Positions 27,364-36,419 of a DNA stretch of 64,000 bases are shown in pieces (position 1 is the first letter of the stretch; every line of letters starts with the position of its first letter). The position numbers and the translations under genes were made by a program. The notes under the pieces were generated by a model. It did no database searches. It was not told where the DNA came from and saw nothing but the letters and a program-made list of their open reading frames with translations. The stretch is from Nitrospira sp. CG24B (GTDB lineage: Bacteria; Nitrospirota; Nitrospiria; Nitrospirales; Nitrospiraceae), in the NCBI GenBank assembly GCA_002869845.2, contig NEWS02000004.1:975715-1039714 (forward strand), in the 5' to 3' direction.

Positions 27364-28713
27364 CTAGAGTTCAGAAGTCACACGCTCAGGCTGAACATTC
27401 TCAGGGTTCAACACAGTATTCCAGTCCAGGCGAGGTCTGACCACGCCTCTGAGCTTTCCGGCGAAGTCAACGCGGGCCGAGTCCCCCTCCCCGCTGTCCA
27501 CAACGGAGAATGCCACGACTTGTTTTTCGTAAAATTGTTTAATCTTTGGGTCAACGGTCTCAAGGTACACGGTGACGAACAAGGTGCCCTCTGCCAAATA
27601 ATTTCCTGGAATCCAAGCCGTACTCCTGTAGCGCCCAGGCGGTCTAACACGCCCACGCCAGTTAGGATCGTATTCAATCGAATCAATGAGACAGACTCCC
27701 TCCTCATTCCACAACTCCATGGAAGGCATAAATTTGTAGCCGGGTTTGAGTACTTCGTATTCCATCTCGAGCCCAACTGGCTTTCGAATATCAAAGGCCT
27801 CCTCAGACCGACCATCGCTGGTACAAACTCGCACAGCCCGTAGCATAGCCACCTCTCCTCTGGGGGCCTTGAGCGGGTCTGTCCATTCACGAGCAGACAT
27901 GGTGCCGAGTTCTGAGTGAAGGTAGGCACTTACCACCTCGTGGGAATTCCCATCTCGACACAGTTTCCCATCCTCCAACAAGATTGCTCGCTGGCACAGC
28001 CGCGTGACAGCCGGCATGTTGTGACTCACAAAGAAGATGGTGCGCCCTTCCTTAGCCACACCTTCCATTTTTCCCATGCACTTCTTTTGGAAGGCAGCGT
28101 CTCCGACCGCCAATACCTCATCGACGATCAGGATTTCCGGGTTCAAATGAGCGGCCACCGCAAATGCCAGTCTCAAGGTCATGCCGCTCGAGTAACGCTT
28201 GACCGGCGTATCGAGAAACTGCTCCACCTCGGAAAACGCGACGATCTCATCCAACTGGCGGGGAATCTCAGCCCGTTTCATACCCAAAATCGTCCCATTC
28301 AGGTAGATATTCTCACGTCCGGTTAGTTCGTTGTGAAAACCTGTCCCTACCTCTAACAGTGCCGCCACACGCCCATCAATTTCTATCCGGCCGCTGGTCG
28401 GTTCCGTAATACGGGATAGCAGTTTGAGTAACGTGCTCTTCCCGGCGCCATTGCGGCCCACGATTCCCACCGTTTCACCCCGTTTCACATCGAACGACAC
28501 ATCCTGTAAGGCCCAGAAGAGGGTCGATTCCACCTCCGGCTTGGCGGATTCCACGGATCCACTGTTTCTTGCCGGTGGTTGATGCCCATTCCGGCTCCAC
28601 AAGGATTGCAAGCCCGACATCAGATGATCACGCAAGGTATTGTGAGCCTTGCGTCGGGCACCAATTCTGTACTGTTTTGAAAGCCCCTCGACACGAATCG
28701 CGATATCGCTCAT
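27364..28713 (-). CDS. polysaccharide ABC exporter, ATP-binding subunit with Wzt-type C-terminal domain
   Basis: 449 residues. ATPase domain 1-260: Walker A GIVGRNGAGKSTLLKLL, signature YSSGMTLRLAFAV, Walker B EILIVDEVLAVGD, H-loop SHNM. The C-terminal ~170 residues form the Wzt_C-type domain that in O-antigen systems binds the terminal modification of the glycan and sets export specificity. Partner of the permease gene upstream. With it, it exports a finished undecaprenyl-linked polymer. Confidence 0.92.
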   Translation of the reverse strand: MSDIAIRVEGLSKQYRIGARRKAHNTLRDHLMSGLQSLWSRNGHQPPARNSGSVESAKPEVESTLFWALQDVSFDVKRGETVGIVGRNGAGKSTLLKLLSRITEPTSGRIEIDGRVAALLEVGTGFHNELTGRENIYLNGTILGMKRAEIPRQLDEIVAFSEVEQFLDTPVKRYSSGMTLRLAFAVAAHLNPEILIVDEVLAVGDAAFQKKCMGKMEGVAKEGRTIFFVSHNMPAVTRLCQRAILLEDGKLCRDGNSHEVVSAYLHSELGTMSAREWTDPLKAPRGEVAMLRAVRVCTSDGRSEEAFDIRKPVGLEMEYEVLKPGYKFMPSMELWNEEGVCLIDSIEYDPNWRGRVRPPGRYRSTAWIPGNYLAEGTLFVTVYLETVDPKIKQFYEKQVVAFSVVDSGEGDSARVDFAGKLRGVVRPRLDWNTVLNPENVQPERVTSEL

Positions 28714-28816
28714 GGCATTTACTTCACACTGTGGTTGAAAAGGTAAGATGGGATATAGAAATCCTGCCGCCCAAGAAAAGCGGCCTTGACGCGGCCGTGA
28801 GGACCACGGCTCTGAT

Positions 28817-29674
28817 TCAAATTATGTCAGCAAATTGCCGTTCCATCTTTCTGAAATACACCAGACCCCCCGCGATCACCGCGAATAGCACGACGAGACT
28901 CTCCATCATCATCACTGGATCCGGAGACGTCCGTCCCAGCAGCGCCCAGCGAAAGCCCTCAACGACTCCGACCATCGGATTGAGGCCATAGAGCCACTTC
29001 CACTCGTCCGGCACGAGACTGGCTGGGTACACAATCGGCGTCAGATACATCCATATCTGCATGACGAATGGAATGGCGTGGCCGACGTCTCGATACTTCA
29101 CGTGCAGAGCAGAAGTGAAAAAGCATAACCCCATAGCCGTGAACACCGCAAGAAGAATGAAGGCTGGCAGCGTGAGCACCTTCCAGGTGAGCGGCATTCC
29201 GGCATAGATCAGCAAGCCGAACAACAGCACCAAGGACAAGGCGAAATCGACCAATGGCGATACCACCGTGGCGAGGGGAAGCCATAACCTTGGAAAATAA
29301 ATCTTGCCGACCATCCTGCCGTTTGCAACCACACTTTCTCCTGCCCGGGTCACGGCTTGAGAGAAATACATCCAAGGGAGCAGGGCGGTGAGCGAGAACA
29401 CGGGATACCACACGCCGTCGGAGGGCACTTTGGCCATTTTCCCAAATACCGCAGTAAAGATCAGCATCGCGATTAACGGTTGCAGCAGCACCCATGCTAT
29501 ACCGATCGCCGTCTGCTTATAGCGAACCGTGATGTCACGCCAGATCAGAACGCACCCCAACTCGCGGTACTCCCAGAGCTCGGACCAATTCATATCGAAA
29601 CGGCTACTCCGCTTCTCGATGATGAGCTTCCGTCTAGGTGGATTTATAATCGCTTCTGCTTGAGCCATATGCAT
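28817..29674 (-). CDS. polysaccharide ABC exporter permease (Wzm-type)
   Basis: About 285 residues and six hydrophobic segments, ABC-2 type. N-terminal amphipathic part WELWEYRELGCVLIWRDITVRYKQT-like (WSELWEYRELGCV, RDITVRYKQTAIG) is typical of KpsM/Wzm proteins, as is the PIVYPASLVPDEWKWLYGLNP segment. Start is uncertain: a GTG at 29695, 3 bp from the end of the upstream gene, or ATG at 29674 or 29668; 29674 is used. Pairs with the Wzt-type ATPase. Confidence 0.9.
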   Translation of the reverse strand: MHMAQAEAIINPPRRKLIIEKRSSRFDMNWSELWEYRELGCVLIWRDITVRYKQTAIGIAWVLLQPLIAMLIFTAVFGKMAKVPSDGVWYPVFSLTALLPWMYFSQAVTRAGESVVANGRMVGKIYFPRLWLPLATVVSPLVDFALSLVLLFGLLIYAGMPLTWKVLTLPAFILLAVFTAMGLCFFTSALHVKYRDVGHAIPFVMQIWMYLTPIVYPASLVPDEWKWLYGLNPMVGVVEGFRWALLGRTSPDPVMMMESLVVLFAVIAGGLVYFRKMERQFADII

Positions 29675-29695
29675 CCGTGGCTTGTCCCCTATCAC

Positions 29696-30988
29696 CTAGT
29701 CGAATCCGAGCGATTCTCCTAATGATTCCAACATTACCGACAGCATAAATCCTACTTCATGGCGCGATACCTGGTACTCAAGTGCCGTTGTATCGGCGTC
29801 AATGTGTGTGAAGCGGTAAAAGAGTTCTCCCCTGATGTTCCTCGTCAACATATACTCAAGCCTCGATGCTCCAGTGATACTCTGAAATTTTGAATCTGTA
29901 TTGGGGAAAAATTGACTCAAGGAATATCCACCGCTCCCGCTGACGCTGAGTCGCTCATAAATTCGATGTCTGATGGTCGCCCGCACAGAATTATTGATCC
30001 GCGCTCCACCCTGTAAAAAGAATGACGGTCTGGCTTCCCGTGCAAGCGTCAGATCGAGGACCGTGTCTCGCTCCGGTTTGGTTGTGACGCGAATGGAACC
30101 AGACGGTAACGTCCGCCCAACTGGTTCGATAAACGTGACGCCTCCGCGAACAGTGAACGTCCACTCCGGGAACACCTTCGTATAGTCACCTTCGAGCGTG
30201 ATGAGATTGGTACTAAATGTCCTACCGCCTTCGGACCGCTCTTGGGTAATGAAAGTCTGTCGATACAGGGCGGCGATGCTGTCGTTTCGCGTCAGCTGAT
30301 AGCGAGGTCCTCCGGACCATGTGTGAGTCATCGTGTTAAAGAAGGTGGCCCCGGTTACATCCCCGCCTTCGGTGCTACGGGTCTGCCTCCGAAGGCCGAA
30401 TATATACCCACCTTCCAAAGAAACATCTCGGGACAGAGGGTAGCTCCCATTGAAGGCTGTTGTGTTCAGAAGCCTGCTCCGCCGAAATGTTAGGAGGCCG
30501 CCCTCGAAGTCATCAACCGCCACCGATCTCCCAAAGGATTGCTCGGGGGAATATGTGAAGTTCTCAGTGACGTTCAACCTCGCTCCTCTGACATACTGAT
30601 CAACCCATCGATCCAAGCCGACAGTGCCTCTGACAATCGCGCCAAAAAAGTCCAAGCCCGTATTGGTCACATACTTGTTATAGTTTCCCCCCACGCTAAG
30701 GTCGGCTTCAATATCACGGCTCTCGTGCCGCAGGGCTAGCCCGCCGTTCACAGTCGTCACAAAATCATGGAGCTGCGGGACGTTCCCCTGTGCGTCCCTT
30801 AGGAGGTCCTTTGGTCTACGCCATACATTGCTATCGTATCGTTCCCTCACCTCACCCCAGGGAATAATCTTCGTCTCCGCAAAAACTGACACTGAAGGCA
30901 ACGCCCCCCCAATAAGCACAGCCGCAACTGCGAACCTAAACAATGGTCTGATCTTAAGCCGTCTACACCGCCACAATAGAGTCACCAC
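29696..30988 (-). CDS. outer-membrane beta-barrel protein of the polysaccharide export locus
   Basis: 430 residues from a GTG with AAGGAG in front. Signal peptide (FRFAVAAVLIGGALPSVSVFA), then about 390 residues of alternating strands rich in aromatic and charged residues (for example LSVGGNYNKYVTNTG, ARLNVTENFTYSP) and a C-terminal barrel strand ending in SLGFD. Resembles outer-membrane proteins found in exopolysaccharide loci. Lies between the Wza-like pair and the permease, so it may be the outer-membrane porin or a glycan-binding barrel. No enzyme motifs. Confidence 0.75.
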   Translation of the reverse strand: MVTLLWRCRRLKIRPLFRFAVAAVLIGGALPSVSVFAETKIIPWGEVRERYDSNVWRRPKDLLRDAQGNVPQLHDFVTTVNGGLALRHESRDIEADLSVGGNYNKYVTNTGLDFFGAIVRGTVGLDRWVDQYVRGARLNVTENFTYSPEQSFGRSVAVDDFEGGLLTFRRSRLLNTTAFNGSYPLSRDVSLEGGYIFGLRRQTRSTEGGDVTGATFFNTMTHTWSGGPRYQLTRNDSIAALYRQTFITQERSEGGRTFSTNLITLEGDYTKVFPEWTFTVRGGVTFIEPVGRTLPSGSIRVTTKPERDTVLDLTLAREARPSFFLQGGARINNSVRATIRHRIYERLSVSGSGGYSLSQFFPNTDSKFQSITGASRLEYMLTRNIRGELFYRFTHIDADTTALEYQVSRHEVGFMLSVMLESLGESLGFD

Positions 30989-31115
30989 ACTCCTTTTCAG
31001 AAATAGCTACAAACGGAGGAGGATCAGCCGATAACCGACCCACCCGCCTTCTACCACATGCATGAATTTTGAAGAAACAGCGCCAATAGTGTGTCGGCCA
31101 CCCTGCATGATTTCA

Positions 31116-31766
31116 TTACGGTACGACGACCGTATCGCCGGAGGTCAACACAATGTTACCTGGTTCGCCACGACCACTGACGAGATCATCATACCGCAAT
31201 GGAATATGGATCTCCTGACGCTTGTGACCGGGGCTTTCGATCACCCGCACAACTTGCAACCGATTCTTGCTCGCATAGTTTGTGAAGCCTCCGGCCATGG
31301 AAATAGCTTGGAGCACCGTGACGTAAGACTTGAGCTGGTACTTTCCTGGCTTGGCGACCTCACCCAACACAAACACGGCATAACTGTTGAGTTCTTTGAC
31401 GTTTACCGACACAGAGGGATTCTGAATATAGCCCTTGAGACGCTCGGTAATCTGCGCAGCCAGCGCTTCTGCCGTGAGACCGGCTGCTTGCACGTCTCCG
31501 ATGATCGGCATGGAGACATAGCCATCTGGCCGTATCAAGGTGACTCTGGACAAATCCGGATTCTTCCACACATTGATCTCAATCTGGTCCTCAGAACCAA
31601 GGAGAAATTCTGTGGGAACGTCGGATGATTTGTATTCTCTGGAGGTCACCGGCCCTAGACAACCAACTTGGGTCACAATGGAGCACAGCACGAGCCCAAT
31701 CGACAGAATTCTCGGCACAAGCAGATTCTGTCTGGGTATCCTAGTCCATCGCGCGTAGTCGTCCAC
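31116..31766 (-). CDS. Wza-like polysaccharide export lipoprotein (copy 1)
   Basis: 216 residues with an N-terminal signal and lipobox VTQVGC (Cys ~36). Poly-export domain: YKSSDVPTEFLLGSEDQIEINVWKNPDLSR and IRPDGYVSMPIIGDVQAAG; SLBB-type domain: VFVLGEVAKPGKYQLKSYVTVLQAISMAGG. About half the length of Wza, lacking the C-terminal alpha barrel that crosses the outer membrane. Tandem with a close paralogue 20 bp upstream. Confidence 0.88.
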   Translation of the reverse strand: MDDYARWTRIPRQNLLVPRILSIGLVLCSIVTQVGCLGPVTSREYKSSDVPTEFLLGSEDQIEINVWKNPDLSRVTLIRPDGYVSMPIIGDVQAAGLTAEALAAQITERLKGYIQNPSVSVNVKELNSYAVFVLGEVAKPGKYQLKSYVTVLQAISMAGGFTNYASKNRLQVVRVIESPGHKRQEIHIPLRYDDLVSGRGEPGNIVLTSGDTVVVP

Positions 31767-31786
31767 AGCAATCCTTTCTGGTTTCC

Positions 31787-32503
31787 CTACCGACCAGGGA
31801 AAACCACCATTGACTCACTCGGCACCACAAGTGTATCACCCGGTTTCAGTTCAAAATTGTCCGTGATTCCACTACGAAGCACGATATCGTCGTAGCTCGC
31901 CGTGAACCGCTTCAAGCCTGGGGCTGTATCCGTAAACCGAAAAATCACGATCTGGTTCCTTGCCGCCGTATCTTTGAAGCCGCCTGCGATGGTAATCGCT
32001 TGCAGCAGCGTCGTTTTACTCTTCAGCGGATACTTGCCAGGATGAGCCACTTCGCCGAGCAGGAAGATGTTGGAACTATTGACTTCCTTCAAGGTCACGG
32101 CCACAACCGGGTTTTGGACATATTCCTTGAGTTTGTTCGTCATTTCTTCAGCCAACTTGGTCGGCGTCTTCCCGACGGCCATCACGTCGCGAATAATCGG
32201 CATTGAAAATCGCCCATCGGGACGTACTTGCACTTGTCGTGACAGATCAGGATTTCTCCAGACGGTAATGTCCAGTACATCTTCGGCGCCGATCACATAT
32301 TCGCTGCTGACCGCATTCGACAGCTTATCCATCATCGCCTGACTGATTACTTTCTCGGTCTGCGTTGTCGTGGACGGTACTATGGGGATATCTGTCGGCA
32401 ATTTACCGGCGTCTGGCTTAACCAACCCCGAATCGCAGAATCCGGAGCCCGAGCTTACCGCCAGCAAGAGCAAGACGGTAATCATATGCAGGGTGCACTT
32501 CAT
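31787..32503 (-). CDS. Wza-like polysaccharide export protein (copy 2)
   Basis: 238 residues. The ATG at 32503 follows an AAGGAG ribosome-binding site. A signal peptide runs to about residue 22 (LLLLAVSSGSGFC), where the Cys could be lipidated. Poly-export domain EYVIGAEDVLDITVWRNPDLSR and VRPDGRFSMPIIRDVMAVG; SLBB-like VFLL-type strand IFLLGEVAHPGKYPLKSKTTLLQAI. Very similar to copy 1, so a tandem duplication. Also lacks the C-terminal membrane helix of Wza. Confidence 0.88.
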   Translation of the reverse strand: MKCTLHMITVLLLLAVSSGSGFCDSGLVKPDAGKLPTDIPIVPSTTTQTEKVISQAMMDKLSNAVSSEYVIGAEDVLDITVWRNPDLSRQVQVRPDGRFSMPIIRDVMAVGKTPTKLAEEMTNKLKEYVQNPVVAVTLKEVNSSNIFLLGEVAHPGKYPLKSKTTLLQAITIAGGFKDTAARNQIVIFRFTDTAPGLKRFTASYDDIVLRSGITDNFELKPGDTLVVPSESMVVFPGR

Positions 32504-32648
32504 GATTTTAGGCTCCTTCTCTGTTTCAAACATCCATCTTATCATCACATGAGACACTACTTAATTTCTCCATTTGAATCAACATGGCGTCAACTGTACG
32601 CTTCCCAATGCACAATTTCAGGGCCATCCCTTGCTGGGAGCCCAAGTG

Positions 32649-33572
32649 CTACCTTCCTGTCTTCACCGAAGAAAGCTCGGTAAACTCCACCACAGGGTGC
32701 GGATTGACGCCGCGGACGGCCTCCAGATATCGTTGTTGAATCATGCTAAGAATAGGAGATTTCTCAGATAGCGCCAGCCTCTCAATCGATGTCGCCACCG
32801 TAACCTCACAAAGCGTTCCACAAATACCAATCTCATCGGCAACCAGGAGCTCGGTTCGGTCTATAGGACGACGGACAAATTTGATGCTCATAGATTGAGC
32901 TAGCGACTCCACAATATCGAGCGTGACACTCTCAAGTGCTCCTTCCGTGGCGGGTGGAGTGATAACGGTTTCATCTCTCACCATGAGCAGACACGAGCCT
33001 GTAGCCTCAGCGACACGACCGGACTGGTTCAACAACACCATATCCTCACATCCTAATGGTCTTCCTTCAATCCTTGCAAGACGGGCAACCTGGTAATTAC
33101 TGCCGGTCTTTATGCGCGCCGGTAAGGCGACATCGCTACTGCGTCGCCAGGTACTCACTCCCATTCGGATCGACAGGGGAGTCTTTCTCTCTTGGTGATA
33201 CGCGGTGATGACGAGATCCGATACAGTATCTTCCCCCCAATGCCCATCTGTCACGAATAGGGTGGTACGCGCCCACATGTCTCGATCAGGACTGGCCAAT
33301 ACCCCAACCAGTTGACTGATGGCCTCACGATATTTCTCGAAGCTATACTCACAAGGAATATGGAGTAGGCGGGCAGACCGTTTAAGGCGCTCATAATGCT
33401 GCCGCATCATGATAACTTTGAATTGTCCATCCGGTTGCCAGTACCCCTTGATCCCTTCGAAGACATTCAGCCCACGAATCGACGCTTCACAGCCAACGTG
33501 AAGGGTCGCTTCGTCCCAGAGAACCAGTTTCCCATTCAAATACGCGAATTCAGGCCTCTGCAGCTGTGCCAC
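32649..33572 (-). CDS. class IV aminotransferase (IlvE-like)
   Basis: 307 residues, fold type IV PLP enzyme. Marks: FAYLNGKLVLWDEATLHV, RGLNVFEGIKGYW, PLP lysine in RIKTGSNYQVA, GRVAEATGSCLLMV, and late ADEIGICGTLCEVT. Closest to branched-chain or D-amino-acid aminotransferases; substrate cannot be fixed. It lies between the RmlA-like and Wza-like genes, on the cluster strand, so it may supply an amino acid or amino-sugar precursor rather than act in housekeeping BCAA synthesis. Confidence 0.8.
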   Translation of the reverse strand: MAQLQRPEFAYLNGKLVLWDEATLHVGCEASIRGLNVFEGIKGYWQPDGQFKVIMMRQHYERLKRSARLLHIPCEYSFEKYREAISQLVGVLASPDRDMWARTTLFVTDGHWGEDTVSDLVITAYHQERKTPLSIRMGVSTWRRSSDVALPARIKTGSNYQVARLARIEGRPLGCEDMVLLNQSGRVAEATGSCLLMVRDETVITPPATEGALESVTLDIVESLAQSMSIKFVRRPIDRTELLVADEIGICGTLCEVTVATSIERLALSEKSPILSMIQQRYLEAVRGVNPHPVVEFTELSSVKTGR

Positions 33573-33602
33573 GTGTCCCTCCTCTTAAGGTTATGCCAAA
33601 TA

Positions 33603-34451
33603 CTACATCCGGGAAGGGGAAATGAACCTCTGAACTATGGACAGCGCCTGAGGGGTACCGATATCAATATAGCGCCCTGTTGGAAATGTTACCCCCTCTA
33701 TCTTAAGTCCAGCTTGCACTGCCGCAGCTAGCACTGCCCCGACCGGAACATCGCCCTGAGCATCAATTTTGCGATTTCCAACCAGTCCTACACTGCGTCC
33801 CTTTCTTACTCGATGCAGGAACTGATGAAAAAATTCCGTAAACACCGGCGTCCACGCGGCACATACCCAGGCATACCTCAGTCGTGTCGTCTTCGGTTTG
33901 AGATGAATCGCGCGGACGCGAAGATTTTCATCAATGTCGATCATATCCATCGCCTTGGGATCGTGTGCCGGAAACAAGGCTAACACGACATCAACCCCAG
34001 GGCGATCGAGCCGGGCCAGGAGTTTGGCAAATACATCGCCCGGACGAAAAATAATGTCTGGAAACCCAAACGCCACAACCTTATCCTTGATAAAGGGGTA
34101 TGCCCGATCGATCGTATCCGGTGGGCCACTAGACCCTTCAATAACCACATAGGCAAGGTCCATCCCGAGCATTTCCCCATCTCCCCAGTATGCCGGAATA
34201 TCCCATTTCCCTTGCCGAATGACGACATAGCCTTTCCGAACCCCTGCTTTCCTGAGGCATTCTAACAGATAGTGACTCACCACCTTAGGACGGGTCCCCT
34301 GGATCCCGGGGATAGGACCAAAGCCGACAGGAAGAACCTCCTTGCTGCAGGGAAGCGGAGCCAGCCGAAGAGATCTGCCAGCTGCTGGAAGTACCGCCAC
34401 CACTTCTCTTTGCTGAGCGATCCTACCTCTCATCTGATCATCTGGCATCAA
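33603..34451 (-). CDS. RmlA/GlmU-like sugar nucleotidyltransferase
   Basis: 282 residues. N-terminal site VLPAAGRSLRLAPLPCSKEVLPVG is the degenerate G-G-x-G-x-R-L loop with the catalytic Lys. The late GRYIDIGTPQAL matches the end of nucleotidylyltransferases. AFGFPDIIF replaces the usual GDxI Asp region but keeps one Asp. Activates a sugar 1-phosphate (dTDP, UDP or CDP cannot be decided). Together with rfbF it gives two activating enzymes in the locus. Confidence 0.72.
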   Translation of the reverse strand: MMPDDQMRGRIAQQREVVAVLPAAGRSLRLAPLPCSKEVLPVGFGPIPGIQGTRPKVVSHYLLECLRKAGVRKGYVVIRQGKWDIPAYWGDGEMLGMDLAYVVIEGSSGPPDTIDRAYPFIKDKVVAFGFPDIIFRPGDVFAKLLARLDRPGVDVVLALFPAHDPKAMDMIDIDENLRVRAIHLKPKTTRLRYAWVCAAWTPVFTEFFHQFLHRVRKGRSVGLVGNRKIDAQGDVPVGAVLAAAVQAGLKIEGVTFPTGRYIDIGTPQALSIVQRFISPSRM

Positions 34452-34575
34452 ACATCACAGACATCATGCGCCGTGTTCCGCTTTATGTTGATAGGTCAGC
34501 ACACCGGCAAATGGAGAGTCATAATACACAGTGTTCATGATCGCTTCTCCATTAAGTGTTTCCCGGCCTCAAACA

Positions 34576-35880
34576 TTACTTCAATAGACCAACCTCTAAG
34601 AGCGCTTCAGCTGCGGACTGAATCTTGCTGAACGGAAGATCGGCGCGTTCCGCGATATCAAATAGTGTATGGCATCCATCGGACGCGTTCAAAACCCAGA
34701 AGAGCGCTAATTCAGTCCATTGTTTTTCTTGTTGACCAGCAACTGTACGATAGAGCCCTCGCCGGCCCAATTGCGGTTCGCATTTCGGGTTTTGATTCAT
34801 ATACGTTCGATTCCCTTCCAAGAGATCGAACACCTCGAGACATCTGGTATACGACCGTGCGAGGGAGTCCGGCTTCACAAAGTCCAGATCATCTGCAGAG
34901 GAGTGATACTCCGGATATTGGCCATGTGGGGTCCGCATGAAACATCCAACAGGCAGATCAAATCCAGGAGAACAATACTGCCGTTCATCATATCCATAGG
35001 GGAAAAAATCGATGATGGTATGGGCCTCTCCTGAATGCCTCAGCACATGCGCCATCGCCCGATCGATCTCCGCATTGCCCTGACGACTCTTCTTGTAGGT
35101 GATGTTCCCCGCATCGCCTACCCCGGTCAAGACGAGCCCGTGCTTAATGCGAGACACCGTCTGTTCATTCTGAGCCAACCAGGTAATCGACCCAATGGTT
35201 CCTGGAATGAAGAGAAAACGGTATGAATATCGTCTTGGGCGCGAAGCCATCGCTTCCGCCAGCTCGACGGCCAACGTAAGGCCCGACAAATTATCGTTAC
35301 ATATAGCCGGATGACATACATGACATGAGATGAGAACCTCATCCGACGTTTCACCTGGTAGATAGACCTCGCCATAAGTGAGTGAACCGGCTTGAAGGCT
35401 CGAGTCGATGACAACCTCATATTCGTCATCGGCCAGTTGTTCAAGATCTGCGTGTCGGAGGCAAAAGCCCCAGTTCTCCTTGTAATAGGATGTCCGGTAG
35501 GGAATCCACTCAGGATGGTCGGGCAGTGTGAATAAATGAGGTCTCAGGTCTGCCAACGACATCTTCATTCTGACGGGCGAACTGTAGCTCATCAGATGTA
35601 GATTGTGCGCATTGAAATCGATAACTCGTTTCCCCTCTTGGCTCATGACGTAGGCATCGGCTACGTTCCACTCTAATGGAACCGTCCAATCAAACACCTT
35701 GGTTCCGCTAGGAACCTCCTTCATTTCAAGTGGAATACGCTTCTGGATTACTCGAAGAGTTTCCCTGACCCCCTCACCGGTAATACTCCGGCATATCGGA
35801 TAAAGCTCCGCCATGAAGTTATGCATCTCTTTGCCTAGCGCATCACCTCTCGATGCTTTATTCGGGTCAGCAACGGTCAT
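34576..35880 (-). CDS. DUF4910 aminopeptidase-like protein with C-terminal winged-helix domain
   Basis: About 434 residues from ATG 35880, which overlaps the rfbC stop (ATGA). N-terminus FMAELYPICRSITGEGVRETL is the DUF2172/4910 mark. M28-peptidase-like core: CHVCHPAICNDNLSG (His and Asp metal ligands), RFLFIPGTIGSITWL, and YHSSADDLDFV with a late His. The last ~80 residues resemble a winged helix. Members occur in polysaccharide loci; whether the metal site hydrolyses a peptide or acts on an amide-linked sugar is not known. Confidence 0.8.
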   Translation of the reverse strand: MTVADPNKASRGDALGKEMHNFMAELYPICRSITGEGVRETLRVIQKRIPLEMKEVPSGTKVFDWTVPLEWNVADAYVMSQEGKRVIDFNAHNLHLMSYSSPVRMKMSLADLRPHLFTLPDHPEWIPYRTSYYKENWGFCLRHADLEQLADDEYEVVIDSSLQAGSLTYGEVYLPGETSDEVLISCHVCHPAICNDNLSGLTLAVELAEAMASRPRRYSYRFLFIPGTIGSITWLAQNEQTVSRIKHGLVLTGVGDAGNITYKKSRQGNAEIDRAMAHVLRHSGEAHTIIDFFPYGYDERQYCSPGFDLPVGCFMRTPHGQYPEYHSSADDLDFVKPDSLARSYTRCLEVFDLLEGNRTYMNQNPKCEPQLGRRGLYRTVAGQQEKQWTELALFWVLNASDGCHTLFDIAERADLPFSKIQSAAEALLEVGLLK

Positions 35881-36419
35881 GATGGCAGTGCATGATCCTT
35901 GTGAAATGCTGGCCACGTTCGATCTTTCTCAGACATGACCAGGATGGGTTCAGGCCAGGCAATCTTGAAGACAGGGTCATCCCAGCGAAATCCTCGCTCG
36001 TTAGCAGGCGCATAGAACTCCGACATGTAGTACAATACTTGGCTGTCTTGTTCGAGCGTGAGAAACCCATGGGCACAATATTCCGGAACATAGACAGCCC
36101 GGTGATTGTCCGCCGAGAGCGTGATTCCGACATACTGACAGTACGTCGGTGATGCAGGTCGTAAGTCGACGATGACATCGTAGATGGCTCCAGCCGTGCA
36201 ACGAACCAACCTCACTTCCGCATTTGTTTTAGAGTGCAGCCCGCGCATAGTGCCTTTCTGGCGATTCTCCGAAACACTTGACTGCACCCACCTGGCCGAA
36301 ATCCCGTGCGCCTCAAACTCCCGTTGGCACCAGGTTCTCGCGAACATTCCCCGCTCATCTCGTACCGGCTCCGGATCGATCAAGAAGACATCTTTGAGGG
36401 CGGTTTCTGTGAAAATCAT
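35877..36419 (-). CDS. rfbC: dTDP-4-dehydrorhamnose 3,5-epimerase-type cupin
   Basis: 180 residues, RmlC family. It has FLIDPEPVRDERGMFARTWCQREFE, VQSSVSENRQKGTMRGLH with the catalytic His, YDVIVDLR, and VYVPEYCAHGFLTLEQDSQVLYYMS with the second part of the active site. The usual RGLHYQ is RGLHSK here. In this cluster it may act on a CDP- or dTDP-sugar. Start overlaps the upstream methyltransferase stop by 4 bases. Confidence 0.85.
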   Translation of the reverse strand: MIFTETALKDVFLIDPEPVRDERGMFARTWCQREFEAHGISARWVQSSVSENRQKGTMRGLHSKTNAEVRLVRCTAGAIYDVIVDLRPASPTYCQYVGITLSADNHRAVYVPEYCAHGFLTLEQDSQVLYYMSEFYAPANERGFRWDDPVFKIAWPEPILVMSEKDRTWPAFHKDHALPS

